From the NCBI GenBank assembly GCA_028717165.1, contig JAQUOK010000048.1, positions 1 to 11,283 of the forward strand: a stretch of DNA of 11,283 bases, given 5' to 3'. The notes under the pieces were generated by a model. The model was given only the letters and a program-made list of their open reading frames with translations. It did not search any database and was not told the DNA's origin. Within the stretch, counting starts at the first letter, position 1. The number at the start of each line of letters is the position of its first letter. Positions 1 to 5,567 of this stretch are shown piece after piece. The translations under genes were made by a program, and so were the position numbers. Source of the DNA: Victivallaceae bacterium. GTDB lineage: Bacteria; Verrucomicrobiota; Lentisphaeria; Victivallales; Victivallaceae.

Positions 1-127
1 TTTCATTCCCGCCCTGGCGGTTCCCGTTATTTTATAAGCGGCCTTTCCGGAGTGACAATCTTCGCTTGTCCTTTCACCTTTCATATCAGTATCCGCCAGG
101 CCGCCCTGTACTTTAAACCTGCTCCAA
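1..127. repeat. Exact 127-bp direct repeat, copy 2 (contig edge)
   Basis: Bases 1-127 match 1691-1817 without a mismatch. The first difference is at 128 (c) against 1818 (t). Beyond it the copies remain related but diverged to about 192, including a shared stretch around gcttcttcgaatcccg. Both encode the same module of the CBM9 protein (NPGFEEA through TARAGMK). The repeat reaches the contig edge, so its full length is unknown. Confidence 0.95.
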
Positions 128-987
128 CATTTTGGCTGGTCATCATTCCGGTCGGCTTCTTCGAATCCCGGATTCGATAATAGATTTTCGACAGTTGCCG
201 TCGGCCCTGCAGAACATTTCCACCCGGTATCACTGACAATGTTCTTTTCATGGCCGGAAACATTGACTGCCGCGAGTAATCTGCCGTCGTCTTTGTTCTT
301 CCTGCACCTGATGCCGATTACGTTGATTCCCTGTTTTAAATGCCAGGGAAATTTATTTATTCCGGTTCCGGCATGATAATCGGCTGCTTTTTGGCCGTTC
401 AGATATAGGGTGTAATTACTGTTTGAGGCTGTTTTGACCATACCGGTCCAGCCGCTGATTCTGCCGTAACGGCGACAGGCATAATAGATTTCGTTTGTTT
501 TCGGATCGTAAAGAGAAAAGGTTATTTCATTTTTCCCTTTATTTTCCAGCCGATAATTGAGTTTGAATATTTTCTCTTCCCCGGCTTTCAACATCGTTCT
601 GGCAATATTTATTTTTTCCCCTCCCGATGAGGCTATTTCGGCCGCGAGGGCGACAACTTCTTGACGCCCGGATTGGTTTTTGACCAGAGCCGTCAATACA
701 TTGTCGCCCAGCAGAAGATCGTCAGAAGAAACCTTTTTGAGCGTTACCGGCACGTCTCCTCCAAAGATCAGCTCACCGAATTTGTCCGGACTGTGGAAAT
801 TGGTCTTCAAGCCTGCCCAGCTGCTGATTTCTTTTAATGCTTTTTCTTCCCGGCATAAATTCAGCCCCCATATTGTTCCCTGCGGAGGAGTGCCGGCGCC
901 GAGTCGGGCAAATGGAATCGCCATTTCAACGATCCATGATTTTCCTCCGGTAGATACGGCGATTTTGGCCTCTGAATTCCAATTTGT
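1..987 (-). CDS. Continuation of the CBM9 protein in a shifted frame, C-terminus off contig
   Basis: Reading the minus strand from 987 in the alternative frame gives an open frame to the contig edge. It starts GTNWNSEAKIAVSTGG and runs to W-I-V-E-M-A-I-P-F, which is the expected second half of a CBM9 domain, ending near FGELIFGG. Next comes a linker module of beta-sandwich type, then a galactose-binding-like jelly roll with NYTLYLNGQK and LKQGINVIGIRCR. A second copy of the NLLSNPGFEEA module then begins (192 to 1). There is no start codon or ribosome site, so this is not an independent gene. It and 926-2014 are one gene split by a one-base difference in a homopolymer: seven Gs instead of eight would join them. 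An enzymatic domain could lie past the contig edge. Confidence 0.75.
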
Positions 988-2014
988 CCCCCCCCATTCC
1001 CTTGGCATCATAAAGGGTTCCCAAGGCGTTTACCGCCAGATGATAGTAGTTGGAATGGTCATGGCCGGCATCCAGAAAGATCTCCACACAATCATCGTTG
1101 AAAACGTTGGCATCGCGTCCTTTTTCCGTGGCTTTGAATTCATGCAGCAGGTTCAATACGGGATCCAGCCTGGATTCAAAACATTCAAAAGCTATATACA
1201 GTTTAGTGTCATCATAAGCGAGGTAACCGACGGTAGGTTCATTGGCGCAGCCTATACCGTTTGCCAGGATGAAAGGAGTAAGTTTGCCGGATTTTTCCCA
1301 GCACGGATCATTAAGTTTGCCATCGATTACAGGGGGAACGGCCACCTTTCTGCATCTGAAGACATTGGCATAAGTTCGGGGAGGAGCCGTACTGACGCTG
1401 AAATCGTCGAGATAGACGGTTCCTTCCCCGCCGGCAATGGTGAGAACCGCAACTGCCGTAATCTCTTTATTATGGTAATCCAATATCATGGAATCTTCCT
1501 GCCAACCATCGGTTTTTCTGATTTCCCTGCCGCCGGCGTATTGTAATTTTTTTTCTCCCTTCAGGTTAACCCAGGCATATAGCCTGGTGCCTCCGGAAAT
1601 ATCTGCTTTTACCCACCGTTTGAGCACTACCCGGCTTGGATAAGGGGATGAAAATTTTACTGTGCCGACGGCATATCCGCATCCGGCGGTTTTCATTCCC
1701 GCCCTGGCGGTTCCCGTTATTTTATAAGCGGCCTTTCCGGAGTGACAATCTTCGCTTGTCCTTTCACCTTTCATATCAGTATCCGCCAGGCCGCCCTGTA
1801 CTTTAAACCTGCTCCAATATTTCGGCTGGCCGGGATTCAGACCGGCTTCTTCGAATCCCGGGTTCGATAATAAATTTTCTTTTTCAATATCCCCGGAAAA
1901 AACCAAATTGCAGCAACCGGTCCAGATAACAAGAATAAGCATAAAATTCGTGGCGGAGTGAAATTGAAAAGAAAACCTGTTTTGCTGTTCGTTACCAATT
2001 GTGTTTAGAACCAT
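926..2014 (-). CDS. Secreted CBM9-type carbohydrate-binding protein, N-terminal part (frameshifted)
   Basis: This is the N-terminal part of an exported carbohydrate-binding protein. I start it at the ATG at 2014, because AGGAG lies 6 nt upstream; the earlier ATG at 2071 lies inside the operator and has no ribosome site. Visible order: an export signal (hydrophobic stretch near residues 25-41, MLILVIWTGCC...), a jelly-roll-like module opening with NLLSNPGFEEA (about residues 47-205, ending TVYLDDFSV), then a CBM9-like domain from about residue 225 with the family signature VIDGKLNDPCWEKS and DDCVEIFLDAG. The CBM9 domain breaks off in an 8-G run (988-995). The remaining residues down to 926 are out of frame and unlike the family, while the true continuation lies in another frame (see 1-987). 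The protein probably binds plant or host glycans outside the cytoplasm. The enzyme partner, if any, is not seen. Confidence 0.83.
   Translation of the reverse strand: MVLNTIGNEQQNRFSFQFHSATNFMLILVIWTGCCNLVFSGDIEKENLLSNPGFEEAGLNPGQPKYWSRFKVQGGLADTDMKGERTSEDCHSGKAAYKITGTARAGMKTAGCGYAVGTVKFSSPYPSRVVLKRWVKADISGGTRLYAWVNLKGEKKLQYAGGREIRKTDGWQEDSMILDYHNKEITAVAVLTIAGGEGTVYLDDFSVSTAPPRTYANVFRCRKVAVPPVIDGKLNDPCWEKSGKLTPFILANGIGCANEPTVGYLAYDDTKLYIAFECFESRLDPVLNLLHEFKATEKGRDANVFNDDCVEIFLDAGHDHSNYYHLAVNALGTLYDAKGMGGDKLEFRGQNRRIYRRKIMDR
988..995 (-). other. Homopolymer frameshift site (8 G on coding strand)
   Basis: The coding strand reads ATG followed by a G tract, eight Gs in total, then ACAAATTGG. In the upstream frame the sequence turns non-homologous directly after the tract. 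In the +1 frame the CBM9 pattern resumes at once. Loss of one G restores a single open frame from 2014 to 1. This may be a sequencing or assembly error, a pseudogene mutation or slipped-strand variation. The sequence alone cannot separate them. Confidence 0.8.
1691..1817. repeat. Exact 127-bp direct repeat, copy 1 (internal)
   Basis: This is the internal partner of bases 1-127. It encodes the middle of the first NLLSNPGFEEA module of the CBM9 protein, right after the signal peptide. It lies 1690 bp from the edge copy on the same strand and in the reading frame matching that copy, so it is an intragenic module duplication rather than an inserted element. Confidence 0.95.
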
Positions 2015-2024
2015 ATCTGTCTCC
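2012..2024 (-). promoter_or_regulatory. Ribosome binding site fixing the CBM9 gene start
   Basis: The minus strand reads AGGAG-ACAGAT-ATG, a good Shine-Dalgarno 6 nt before the ATG at 2014. It places the start 19 codons inside the longest open frame and directly precedes a sensible export signal. Confidence 0.75.
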
Positions 2025-2070
2025 TGATTTTTTACATTCCGGCGGTGTTCTGCGAGAGAAAGCTGCATCA

Positions 2071-2086
2071 TTTAAAACGTTTTAAA
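2071..2086. promoter_or_regulatory. LacI-family-type operator palindrome
   Basis: TTTAAAACGTTTTAAA is a perfect 16-bp palindrome with a central CG, the layout typical of LacI/GalR-family operators. It starts 2 bp downstream of the -10 box and covers the expected transcription start of the CBM9 gene, a classic repressor position. The binding protein is not encoded in this window. Regulation by an oligosaccharide-responsive LacI-type repressor is inferred from the site and the carbohydrate gene. Confidence 0.6.
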
Positions 2087-2087
2087 T

Positions 2088-2116
2088 ATTATAAGATATT
2101 TTCCCCGCTTTGTCAA
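2088..2116 (-). promoter_or_regulatory. Sigma-70-type promoter of the CBM9 gene
   Basis: On the minus strand there is a perfect -35 TTGACA (2116-2111), a 17-bp spacer and a perfect -10 TATAAT (2093-2088). Transcription should start near 2081, giving a leader of about 67 nt before the ATG at 2014. A full consensus match implies strong basal expression that would need repression; see the palindrome at 2071-2086. Confidence 0.82.
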
Positions 2117-2210
2117 TATGACAACTGGATATTCCCACGAAAAAAACCAAAAATAATTTTTTCTTTCCTCTGCTTTCTATCCCCAAAACTCATGCGAAAT
2201 GCAAAGTAGT

Positions 2211-2229
2211 TTGCGTTTTCTAAACGCAA
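2211..2229. repeat. Perfect 8-bp hairpin
   Basis: TTGCGTTT, loop TCT, AAACGCAA: a perfect 8-bp stem with a 3-nt loop. Neither strand has a T-run after it, so it does not look like an intrinsic terminator. It could be a protein-binding site or part of an untranslated structure. Confidence 0.5.
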
Positions 2230-2350
2230 TTAACAAAGCCGACTTGCCGTTTTTGCGGGTAATCGGTCAGTAACCTTTGTCCGGGAAAAATTGAATCCCG
2301 AATGGATGACTATGTTAAGAATTGAAAATTAAGGATGCGGCACGGTATTG

Positions 2351-2422
2351 AACCCCTGAAAGGGTTATTCAGCGTAGCCCAAGGCGCTGCCTTGGACTAC
2401 GTTAAAAATCCCTTCCAGGGAT
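2351..2422. repeat. REP-like compound hairpin element
   Basis: Three hairpins lie in 72 bp. The first is AACCC/GGGTT (2351-2366, 6-nt loop). The second is a long stem (2373-2401) made of CGTAGCCCAAGGC, loop GCT and GCCTTGGACTACG, with one C-A mismatch that becomes a G-U pair in the opposite-strand RNA. The third is ATCCCT-TCC-AGGGAT (2408-2422). The outer CCCTGAAAGGG and CCCTTCCAGGG blocks look related. Dispersed palindromic units of this build are common intergenic repeats. Only one copy lies here, so dispersal is inferred. There is no T-run directly after the main stem. Confidence 0.55.
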
Positions 2423-2471
2423 AAAAAACGGACACAGACCAATTACTTTTGCGGAACTAAAAGATTATTTT

Positions 2472-2503
2472 AAAACGGGGCAGCCCTTGCTTTTTCCCGT
2501 TTT
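2472..2503. repeat. 8-bp inverted repeat
   Basis: AAAACGGG (2472-2479) and CCCGTTTT (2496-2503) are perfect reverse complements separated by 16 nt. The element lies about 190 bp before B1 and is unexplained. A terminator on either strand is possible but the loop is long and the T-tracts are not well placed. Confidence 0.4.
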
Positions 2504-2530
2504 GGGATTAGTGTCTTTGTTTTAGACTTT

Positions 2531-2536
2531 TATAAT
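2531..2536 (+). promoter_or_regulatory. Possible -10 box upstream of the lasso operon
   Basis: A perfect TATAAT lies 155 bp before the B1 start. No good -35 is present: at 17-bp spacing the sequence is TTAGTG. It is the best promoter candidate for B1 and B2 in this stretch, but weak by itself. Confidence 0.25.
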
Positions 2537-2690
2537 AAAAACGGTTTTAAAATTACGGAAGATCCATAGGATTTTTTCGTCGTCCGGGGTTTGGCCTGGT
2601 CGTGGTCCGGCGGCGAATCGCTGGCCGCGCAAAGCGCGCTTTAGAATTTTATTATTAATTCATTCTTTAAGGCTTTATGGAGGATATCTT

Positions 2691-2975
2691 ATGAATATTG
2701 ATTCAAAAGTTCTGATTTGCCGGAGCGATAACCCGTTGGTAAACAAACTCGACGGCGAGGTTATAATGCTGGATCCGCAAAAAGGCGTCTATTACAACCT
2801 CAACCGGGTTGGAAGCTTTATTTGGGATATGCTTGAAAAACCCGCAACCCTGGATGATATTTGCCGGGAAATATTATCTGAATTCGAGGTTGAAGAAGAA
2901 ATATGCAGAAAAGATGCGGTTGAATACATAACCCGGATGAACGAGTACGGTTTAATCAGGTTTTCTGAAGAATAA
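2691..2975 (+). CDS. Lasso peptide B1 protein (PqqD-family RiPP recognition element)
   Basis: This small cytoplasmic protein of 94 residues is a stand-alone PqqD-like winged-helix domain. In lasso biosynthesis it binds the precursor leader and delivers it to the B2 protease. The family pattern is clear: a beta-hairpin region (LDGEVIMLDPQKGVYYNLN, about residues 21-39), then GSFIWDMLEKPATLDDICREI and a C-terminal helix ending in MNEYGLI. The ATG at 2691 has GGAGG 7 nt upstream. It is the first gene of a B1-B2-A-C row, 84 bp before B2. PqqD-like domains occur in other RiPP systems too, but the neighbours settle the assignment. Confidence 0.93.
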   Translation: MNIDSKVLICRSDNPLVNKLDGEVIMLDPQKGVYYNLNRVGSFIWDMLEKPATLDDICREILSEFEVEEEICRKDAVEYITRMNEYGLIRFSEE

Positions 2976-3059
2976 ACGGATAAATTTTTCTGAAACAAGG
3001 TTTTATTAATACTGCAGCCGATCAGGCCGGCGTTCGATGAAATTAGCCTGAAACAGTAT

Positions 3060-3488
3060 ATGTTCAATTACCTGAAAAGTTTCATAAAAATCCCTCTTAA
3101 TGAGAAAAAAATAGTTTTTGAAACAGTAGTTTTGCTCCTGCTGGGAAGAATTTTGCTGTTAGTCCCCTATAAGTATATGAAACGGTTTTTCGGCGTTTAC
3201 AATGAAACGCCTGAAAACAAAGTTGCCGATATCCGGGAAAGCCGGCGGATTTCAATATATATCAGGCTTGTCGGAAACAAACTGCCATGGAAATGCACCT
3301 GCCTGGTCAAGGCCCTTGCCGCTAAAATCATGCTGCAGAGGAGAAAAATTCCGGCCACGATATATTTCGGCATGGCCAGGAATGAGGAAAGAAAGCTTAT
3401 TGCCCATGCCTGGGTTAAATGCGGAGATTTTCTGGTTGTCGGAAAAGATGACAAATATGAATATAAGACGGTAGGATATTTTTCGTAG
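3060..3488 (+). CDS. Lasso peptide B2 protein (transglutaminase-like leader peptidase)
   Basis: This cysteine protease-like protein of 142 residues should cleave the leader from the lasso precursor bound to B1. The N-terminal part is hydrophobic (VVLLLLGRILLLVP, about residues 23-36), as usual in the family. The catalytic region shows W77-K-C-T-C81-L-V-K-A with the nucleophile expected at Cys81, and A-H116-A-W-V with the catalytic His. The acidic partner is Asp123 or one of Asp130/131; I cannot decide. The length is normal for the family. The ATG at 3060 has a weak ribosome site. The frame is open further upstream to about 2994 without a better start. Confidence 0.92.
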   Translation: MFNYLKSFIKIPLNEKKIVFETVVLLLLGRILLLVPYKYMKRFFGVYNETPENKVADIRESRRISIYIRLVGNKLPWKCTCLVKALAAKIMLQRRKIPATIYFGMARNEERKLIAHAWVKCGDFLVVGKDDKYEYKTVGYFS

Positions 3489-3526
3489 CTGGCGACGGAA
3501 AAATCGGCAAAAATGTGGTTACCGGT

Positions 3527-3555
3527 TTGAAATACGATATTCAGGGTCTTATAAT
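3527..3555 (+). promoter_or_regulatory. Internal promoter for the lasso precursor gene
   Basis: TTGAAA (3527-3532), a 17-bp spacer and a perfect TATAAT (3550-3555) lie in the 114-bp gap between B2 and A. Transcription would begin near 3562, with a leader of about 41 nt. It would let the precursor peptide be made in excess over its maturation enzymes. Confidence 0.72.
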
Positions 3556-3602
3556 AAAGTAGCGTGGTATCGGATAACCCGAAAGAAAAGGAGCGACTGA
3601 AT

Positions 3603-3755
3603 ATGGAAAGCAAATCAAGGTCTGAACGGCAACGGGAAAACAGCAGTTCTTCGGTACTGGAAAAATATGAAAGCCCCCAGGTTTCCATATGCGACATTAC
3701 AGATACCAGCAGTGGCGGAACTGTTGATTATGATACTCAATCCACTCAAAGTTGA
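3603..3755 (+). CDS. Lasso precursor peptide A
   Basis: This 50-residue precursor lies between B2 and C. I start it at ATG 3603 (AAAGGAG 9 nt upstream), not at the in-frame GTG at 3564. The leader carries the recognition motif YESPQV (Y22, P25, V27; family YxxPxL). From Y22 the stretch YESPQVSICDITDTS matches the paeninodin leader YSKPSLEVLDVHQTM in length, and shares Tyr, Pro, Asp and the Thr at the penultimate leader position (T35). Cleavage after Ser36 gives the core SGGTVDYDTQSTQS: a ring between the Ser1 amine and the Asp8 side chain (D44), and a six-residue tail of two TQS repeats. The alternative is cleavage after Ser37, giving Gly1 and Asp7. The terminal Ser is where paeninodin-type peptides are phosphorylated, but no kinase is seen here. 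Confidence 0.88.
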   Translation: MESKSRSERQRENSSSSVLEKYESPQVSICDITDTSSGGTVDYDTQSTQS

Positions 3756-3775
3756 TATTCCCATTTTAAAAGTTA

Positions 3776-3790
3776 AGGACAGACAATTTG
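3776..3790 (+). promoter_or_regulatory. Ribosome binding site and TTG start of lasso C
   Basis: AAGGA (about 3775-3779) lies 8 nt before TTG at 3788. A stop codon (TAA at 3767-3769) closes the frame upstream, and no in-frame ATG occurs for several hundred codons. TTG is therefore the likely start. A nearby ATG at 3794 is out of frame. Confidence 0.65.
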
Positions 3791-5551
3791 CATAATGATC
3801 CGCTTGAGCTGAAAATTTCCGCTTGCGGCGGTTGCCTTGACCATTTTTCCCCTGCTTTACCATATAAGAACCGGATTTATAACCGGGCTGAATTGGCGGC
3901 GGAATTAAATATTTCCGACGGCAGTCTGACTGATGACGAAGTTTTGCGCATCGGCTACAGAAAATATGGCAACGGCATTTTCGACAAAGTCAACGGCAGT
4001 TTTATTTTCATTCATTTAGATGACGATGGTAACAATTTAACTATCGCCAGCGGCTGTGAGTGCACCGATACGCTGTTTTACCGCACGGACAAAAATTCCA
4101 TAGTAATTTCACAGAGCCTTGTGAGACTGCTGAAATTTCCCGGCATACCGGACGATTTGAACGTTCGGCGGATTGCGTCGATATTGAGCTGTATACCACT
4201 GGAGCCTGACCACACCTGCTACCGGCATATAAAACGCCTTCCTCCCGGACATTTGCTGACGTTCAACGCGTCAGGAGTAAAAGTTGCGCCGTACTGGAAA
4301 CTGGAAAATATTAAAAAAGTTTATTACAAAAACGATGCGGACTATATTGAAAATTTTCTTGAACTGTACAGAAGTTCGGTAAAAAACCGAATTGCCGGCA
4401 GCAGTAAAACCGGCCTCTCCCTGAGCGGCGGGCTTGATTCCGGAACCGTGGCGATCCTTGCCGCGGAAGAGCTCGCAAAAGAAAATAAACAGCTTTATTC
4501 CTACACTTCGGTTTCTTTGTATGACAGTTCTCCTTTCGTCACTGCCGGCAAGTTCGACGATGAAAGCAGATATGTCCGGCTTTTATGTCGGCAATATTCC
4601 AACATTATTCCGAAATTCCTGAATGCAGGTAATTTCAGTCCGCTCGACGGCATCGTTAAAACTCTCGAATTATTAAATCAGCCTTTGTTTGCCGCAGGCA
4701 ACATGTTTTCACTGCATAACCTGCGGCTGCAGGCCGCCCAGGATCAGATCGATACCTGGCTGGTGGGCAGGGGCGGTAATGTGACGGTATCATTTTGCGG
4801 GCAGGGAGATCATTCAAAGGGCTTGGCCGACCTGATAAGGAATTTTGATTATCTGCGTTTGTTTTACGGAAAAGATAAAATCAAAATGTGGGCCAAGGCC
4901 CTGTTTCCGGAAATGATAGTGAACGTTGGCAGACAATTCAGACGCCGCCCTTTCCGCTTGAGCGAAGACTGGCGTAATTTTTCCGCCATTAATCCGGTTT
5001 TCGCCGAAAAACTTGGTATTGCCGATATTCAGCCGTTTACGGAAGACGCCATGATTTTTAAAGATTTCCGGCGGGCGAAATTTGAGAATTATTTCCGCGG
5101 CATCGGAGCCGATTTCCACAGCGGCGTTCAGTCTGAATACGGTCTGCGGACCGCCGATCCCACGTACGACAAAAAATTGCTGGAATTCTGTTTCGGAATT
5201 CCGGATGACCAGTATCGGCGTTATGGCGTTTCGCGATTTCTGATCCGGCGGGCGTTTAATGGAAAAATGCCGGAAACGACGCTTTGGAACCAGAACAGAG
5301 GCTTACAGGCCGCAGACCTCGTTTTGCGGGTCGCAGCGGAATCCGGAAGAGTTGAGAATATTATTGGAAAACTGAAAAACTCCGAGGCCGCCCGCGAAAT
5401 TCTCGACCTTGAAAAAATGACCGTCATTCTCTCCCGTATTCAAGGCGAGAAAAATTTCAACATCTTTTTACAGGCCGGAAACATCCTCCTGCGCGGCCTC
5501 ATGGTCGGATTATTCCTGCTTCGTCATGAGGGCGACAAAAACCGTTATTGA
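3788..5551 (+). CDS. Lasso peptide C protein (asparagine-synthetase-like macrolactam synthetase)
   Basis: This 587-residue enzyme adenylates the ring Asp side chain of the precursor and closes the isopeptide bond with the core N-terminus. The N-terminal third resembles a class II glutamine amidotransferase (YNRAELAAEL near 31-40; VNGSFIFIHLDDD near 68-80) but lacks the Cys2 nucleophile, as expected for lasso C proteins that use no glutamine. The synthetase half has the PPi-loop SGGLDS (213-218) and the lasso-type G327-R-G-G-N331 in place of the GxGGDE of true AsnB. A conserved C-terminal patch reads RTADPTYDKKLLEF, then PETTLWNQNRGLQAADL. It starts 32 bp after the precursor and ends 16 bp from the convergent collar operon, with no terminator recognised between. 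Confidence 0.94.
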   Translation: MHNDPLELKISACGGCLDHFSPALPYKNRIYNRAELAAELNISDGSLTDDEVLRIGYRKYGNGIFDKVNGSFIFIHLDDDGNNLTIASGCECTDTLFYRTDKNSIVISQSLVRLLKFPGIPDDLNVRRIASILSCIPLEPDHTCYRHIKRLPPGHLLTFNASGVKVAPYWKLENIKKVYYKNDADYIENFLELYRSSVKNRIAGSSKTGLSLSGGLDSGTVAILAAEELAKENKQLYSYTSVSLYDSSPFVTAGKFDDESRYVRLLCRQYSNIIPKFLNAGNFSPLDGIVKTLELLNQPLFAAGNMFSLHNLRLQAAQDQIDTWLVGRGGNVTVSFCGQGDHSKGLADLIRNFDYLRLFYGKDKIKMWAKALFPEMIVNVGRQFRRRPFRLSEDWRNFSAINPVFAEKLGIADIQPFTEDAMIFKDFRRAKFENYFRGIGADFHSGVQSEYGLRTADPTYDKKLLEFCFGIPDDQYRRYGVSRFLIRRAFNGKMPETTLWNQNRGLQAADLVLRVAAESGRVENIIGKLKNSEAAREILDLEKMTVILSRIQGEKNFNIFLQAGNILLRGLMVGLFLLRHEGDKNRY

Positions 5552-5567
5552 ATTTCCTTGCCGGACA

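Larger units (their letters stand above)
2087..2690. other. Gene-free intergenic region between CBM9 gene and lasso cluster
   Basis: I see no coding region here on either strand. It holds the CBM9 promoter, a hairpin at 2211-2229, the compound hairpin repeat at 2351-2422, an inverted repeat at 2472-2503, a lone TATAAT at 2531-2536, and a GC-rich block at about 2580-2640 with a short CGCGC-AAA-GCGCG hairpin (2626-2638) just upstream of the B1 leader. The GC-rich block contrasts with its AT-rich flanks. I do not recognise it. Confidence 0.6.

Noticed and set aside
680..1546. A 288-codon open frame on the plus strand
   Set aside because: It is antisense to the CBM9 gene, has no ribosome site or recognisable domain, and the minus strand carries clear CBM9 motifs in both frame segments.
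2015..2071. Longer N-terminus for the CBM9 protein from ATG 2071
   Set aside because: It would begin inside the operator about 10 nt from the expected transcript start, has no ribosome site, and puts 19 residues before a normal signal peptide.
2072..2690. CRISPR array, tRNA or insertion sequence in the large intergenic region
   Set aside because: There are no regularly spaced repeats, no cloverleaf pattern and no transposase fragment; only unrelated small inverted repeats are present.
3480..3505. Terminator after B2 from the imperfect repeat ATTTTTCGT / ACGGAAAAAT
   Set aside because: The pairing needs a bulged base, the stem is AT-rich and no T-run follows, so I do not call it.
3564..3602. 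GTG start extending the lasso precursor by 13 residues
   Set aside because: The GTG is at the expected transcription start of the internal promoter and lacks a ribosome site, while AAAGGAG precedes ATG 3603.
3197..3697. A 166-codon minus-strand open frame across B2 and the precursor
   Set aside because: It lies opposite two well-supported lasso genes and their promoter and shows no family pattern.
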